NCBI GenBank assembly: GCA_022824605.1
Contig: JAJDZO010000195.1
Location: forward strand, 1 to 7,108
DNA: 7,108 nt
Direction: 5' to 3'
Source: Acidimicrobiia bacterium
GTDB taxonomy: Bacteria; Actinomycetota; Acidimicrobiia; Acidimicrobiales; Aldehydirespiratoraceae
The notes below the pieces were generated by a model. That model did not search any database and had not been told where the DNA came from. It saw only the letters and a list, made by a program, of their open reading frames with translations. Numbering within the stretch: position 1 is the first letter of the stretch; each line of letters starts with the position of its first letter. The translations under genes were made by a program, and so were the position numbers. Shown in pieces: positions 5,972 through 7,108 of the stretch.

Positions 5972-5997
5972 CGCGCGGGCCGCGCGGGGGTTACTAT
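5972..5997 (+). promoter_or_regulatory. Possible STAS-gene promoter with GC-rich inverted repeat
   Basis: TACTAT at 5992-5997 is the only good -10-like hexamer before the STAS gene; a start near 6004 would leave a leader of about 58 bases with a ribosome-binding site. Directly upstream, CGCGCG (5972-5977) and CGCGCG (5981-5986), separated by three bases, form an inverted repeat occupying the -35 to -10 spacer. No -35 is seen at 17 bases, so an alternative sigma factor or an activator is possible. Confidence 0.3.
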
Positions 5998-6062
5998 GTC
6001 GCTCAGTCCAGCGGCCACGGCAAGCCGACGGTCCGAACGCGACACCGAGGAGATGCGGTTCA

Positions 6063-6401
6063 TTGAATATCAGCACTGACAGGCAGGGCGGAGCGTTGGT
6101 TGCGATGGCTGAAGGCCGCGTCGACGGTGCCAACGCTCTTGAGTTCCACGAGGCCTTGGAGGCTGCCATCAGCCCGGATGACACCGGGATGGTGCTGGAC
6201 TTCGAAGGTATCTCCTACATAAGCAGCGCCGGACTGCGGGTGGTTCTGCTGGTGGCCAAGACGCTCCAGAAGCAGAAGGCCAAGATGGCTGTCTGCTCGC
6301 TGTCCGACTCGATCCGGGAGATCTTCGAGATCAGCGGGTTCGACAAGATCATCCCGGTGCACGGATCGCGCGCCGACGCGCTGGCCGGGGTCGGAGGCTG
6401 A
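6063..6401 (+). CDS. STAS-domain anti-sigma-factor antagonist
   Basis: This 112-residue single-domain cytoplasmic protein belongs to the SpoIIAA/RsbV family. These proteins free a sigma factor by binding its anti-sigma kinase and are switched off by phosphorylation of one serine. The first strand (ISTDRQGGALVAMAEGRVD) is followed by MVLDFEGISYISSAGLRVVL. SpoIIAA has FMDSSG at this place, so Ser55 of YISSAG is the probable phosphosite, with the preceding Asp replaced by Ser54 as in many bacterial STAS proteins. The TTG start at 6063 is chosen because it keeps the first strand, and AGGAG at 6048-6052 lies ten bases upstream. The next in-frame ATG, at 6105, would cut that strand. No anti-sigma kinase, phosphatase or sigma-factor gene is in the window. 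The gene is divergent from the antiporter and is followed by nuoA after 61 bases; a separate nuoA promoter seems likely. Confidence 0.88.
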   Translation: MNISTDRQGGALVAMAEGRVDGANALEFHEALEAAISPDDTGMVLDFEGISYISSAGLRVVLLVAKTLQKQKAKMAVCSLSDSIREIFEISGFDKIIPVHGSRADALAGVGG

Positions 6402-6412
6402 CCAACTCTTTC

Positions 6413-6434
6413 GTCTCCATCCGACCCTGGAGAC
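6413..6434. repeat. Perfect 7-base inverted repeat at the nuoA promoter
   Basis: GTCTCCA at 6413-6419 and TGGAGAC at 6428-6434 are exact reverse complements separated by eight bases. The repeat lies between the STAS stop codon and the nuoA -10 box, and its right arm covers the -35 position. A regulator-binding site is the likelier reading. It could also form an RNA hairpin ending the STAS transcript, but no T-run follows. Confidence 0.5.
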
Positions 6435-6448
6435 ACTCGCCTCACCGG

Positions 6449-6462
6449 TAAGCTTCCGGCCC
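6449..6462 (+). promoter_or_regulatory. Probable -10 box of leaderless nuoA promoter
   Basis: TAAGCT at 6449-6454 fits TANNNT and is eight bases before the GTG start of nuoA. No Shine-Dalgarno sequence can be seen between the STAS stop and the GTG. The -35 region (about 6426-6433) reads CCTGGAGA and overlaps the inverted repeat there. Confidence 0.45.
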
Positions 6463-6828
6463 GTGTCGGAGTTCCTGCGCACCTATCTGACTGTCGGCAT
6501 CTTCGGCGCAGTCGGCGCTGCCGTCGTGGCCCTGCTGCTGGGCGTAGGCCGGATCGTGCGGCCGTCGCGTCCCACCCCGGCCAAGGTGGAGAACTACGAG
6601 TCCGGTGTCGACCCCATCGGCGACATGTGGTCGCAGGCCAACATCCGCTACTACGTCTTCGCCCTGCTGTTCGTGCTGTTCGACGTGGAGGCCGTGTTCA
6701 TCTTCCCGTGGGCCGCCCGCTTGGAGGAGTACGCGTTGTTCGGCCTCGTCGAGATGGCCATCTTCATCTTCATCCTGCTGCTCGGCCTGCTCTACGCCTG
6801 GCGCAAGAGGATGCTGCGGTGGGTCTAG
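6463..6828 (+). CDS. nuoA: NADH-quinone oxidoreductase subunit A
   Basis: This is a small membrane subunit of complex I near the quinone cavity. It has 121 residues, the normal length, with three hydrophobic helices at about 8-30, 62-84 and 90-112. The cytoplasmic loop has NYESGVDPIGD (residues 44-54) and the second helix has FDVEAVFIFPWA (73-84), including the conserved acidic pair. The loop carries Ser47 where E. coli and most actinobacterial NuoA have the Cys of YECG. YESG with IGDxWxQxNIRYY is the form familiar from cyanobacterial NdhC and some other phyla. The GTG at 6463 follows TAAGCT by eight bases. It is the first gene of a nuo operon continuing past the right edge, and its last ten bases overlap nuoB. 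Identity is firm. Confidence 0.95.
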   Translation: MSEFLRTYLTVGIFGAVGAAVVALLLGVGRIVRPSRPTPAKVENYESGVDPIGDMWSQANIRYYVFALLFVLFDVEAVFIFPWAARLEEYALFGLVEMAIFIFILLLGLLYAWRKRMLRWV

Positions 6829-7108
6829 TCGAATCGGGCAAGGTTCCCAAGCCGCTGACGACCCTGCTCAACATGGGTCGCAAGTACTCGCTATGGGTGT
6901 ACCAGTGGGGCCTCGCCTGCTGCGCCATCGAGATGGGCGCCGCCTTCGGTTCACCCCGCTACGACGTGATGCGTCTGGGGGTGATCCCTCTGCCCGCCAG
7001 CCCCCGGCAGGCCGACCTGGTGGTGATCTCCGGCACCGTCACCGACAAGATGGCGCCCTCGGTGCGGCGCCTGTACGAGCAGATGCCCGACCCCAAGTAC
7101 GTCATCTC
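6819..7108 (+). CDS. nuoB: NADH-quinone oxidoreductase subunit B, N-terminal part (3' end outside window)
   Basis: This is the peripheral-arm subunit that holds iron-sulfur cluster N2, the last electron carrier before quinone. It starts at GTG 6819-6821, overlapping the nuoA end by ten bases, which suggests translational coupling. No separate ribosome-binding site is needed or seen. The 96 visible residues include RKYSLWVYQWGLACCAIEMG, with the tandem Cys34-Cys35 ligands of N2, then GSPRYDVMRLGV, ASPRQADLVVISGTVTDKMAP and YEQMPDPKYVIS, all family-typical. The two remaining Cys ligands would lie beyond the right edge. The N-terminus is short, with 33 residues before the Cys pair. Confidence 0.94.
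   Translation, partial: MGLVESGKVPKPLTTLLNMGRKYSLWVYQWGLACCAIEMGAAFGSPRYDVMRLGVIPLPASPRQADLVVISGTVTDKMAPSVRRLYEQMPDPKYVI

Noticed and set aside
6053..6079. Short ATG frame (MRFIEYQH) overlapping the STAS start
   Set aside because: Eight codons, and its ATG is too close to AGGAG; the same AGGAG is well placed for the TTG at 6063. A coupling role cannot be excluded but nothing supports it.

Overview
This is a GC-rich bacterial segment with many GTG or TTG starts and several genes whose start codon lies only 6-8 bases after a TANNNT-like -10 box. That is typical of leaderless transcription in Actinomycetota. An Acidimicrobiia-like actinobacterium is my best guess, but nothing in the window fixes the taxon. 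I found no tRNA, rRNA, CRISPR array, transposase or phage gene.

Layout. The left edge holds the C-terminal half of nuoN (complex I, + strand). The right edge holds nuoA and the start of nuoB (+ strand). Between these respiratory genes is a 5.6 kb block of unrelated genes: a LigA-type extradiol dioxygenase small subunit (+), a divergent indole-3-glycerol-phosphate synthase (TrpC family, +), a LigB-type extradiol dioxygenase catalytic subunit (-), a phytanoyl-CoA dioxygenase (PhyH) family oxygenase (+, divergent from ligB), a CPA2-type cation/proton antiporter with C-terminal CBS domains (-), and a lone STAS-domain anti-sigma-factor antagonist (+).

How the parts relate. The LigA-like and LigB-like proteins are candidates for the two subunits of one class III ring-cleavage enzyme. 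They are encoded on opposite strands on either side of trpC, yet both genes carry the same CTACGCTGG box directly before a leaderless start. The PhyH oxygenase shares a 68-base divergent promoter region with ligB, so the ligA-trpC-ligB-phyH stretch could be a small oxidative module of unknown substrate. The antiporter and the STAS gene are divergent over 215 bases. nuoA begins 61 bases after the STAS gene and overlaps nuoB by 10 bases. NuoA has the YESG motif familiar from cyanobacterial NdhC, not the YECG form I associate with most actinobacterial NuoA.

Main points for a second look: the split ligA/ligB pair with a shared promoter box; a TrpC homologue lacking one conserved catalytic-site Glu; a perfect inverted repeat at the nuoA promoter; tandem and dispersed CTAG-containing intergenic repeats; and an apparently error-rich first 100 bases that removes a conserved NuoN lysine. 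I see no clear new defence or mobile system.
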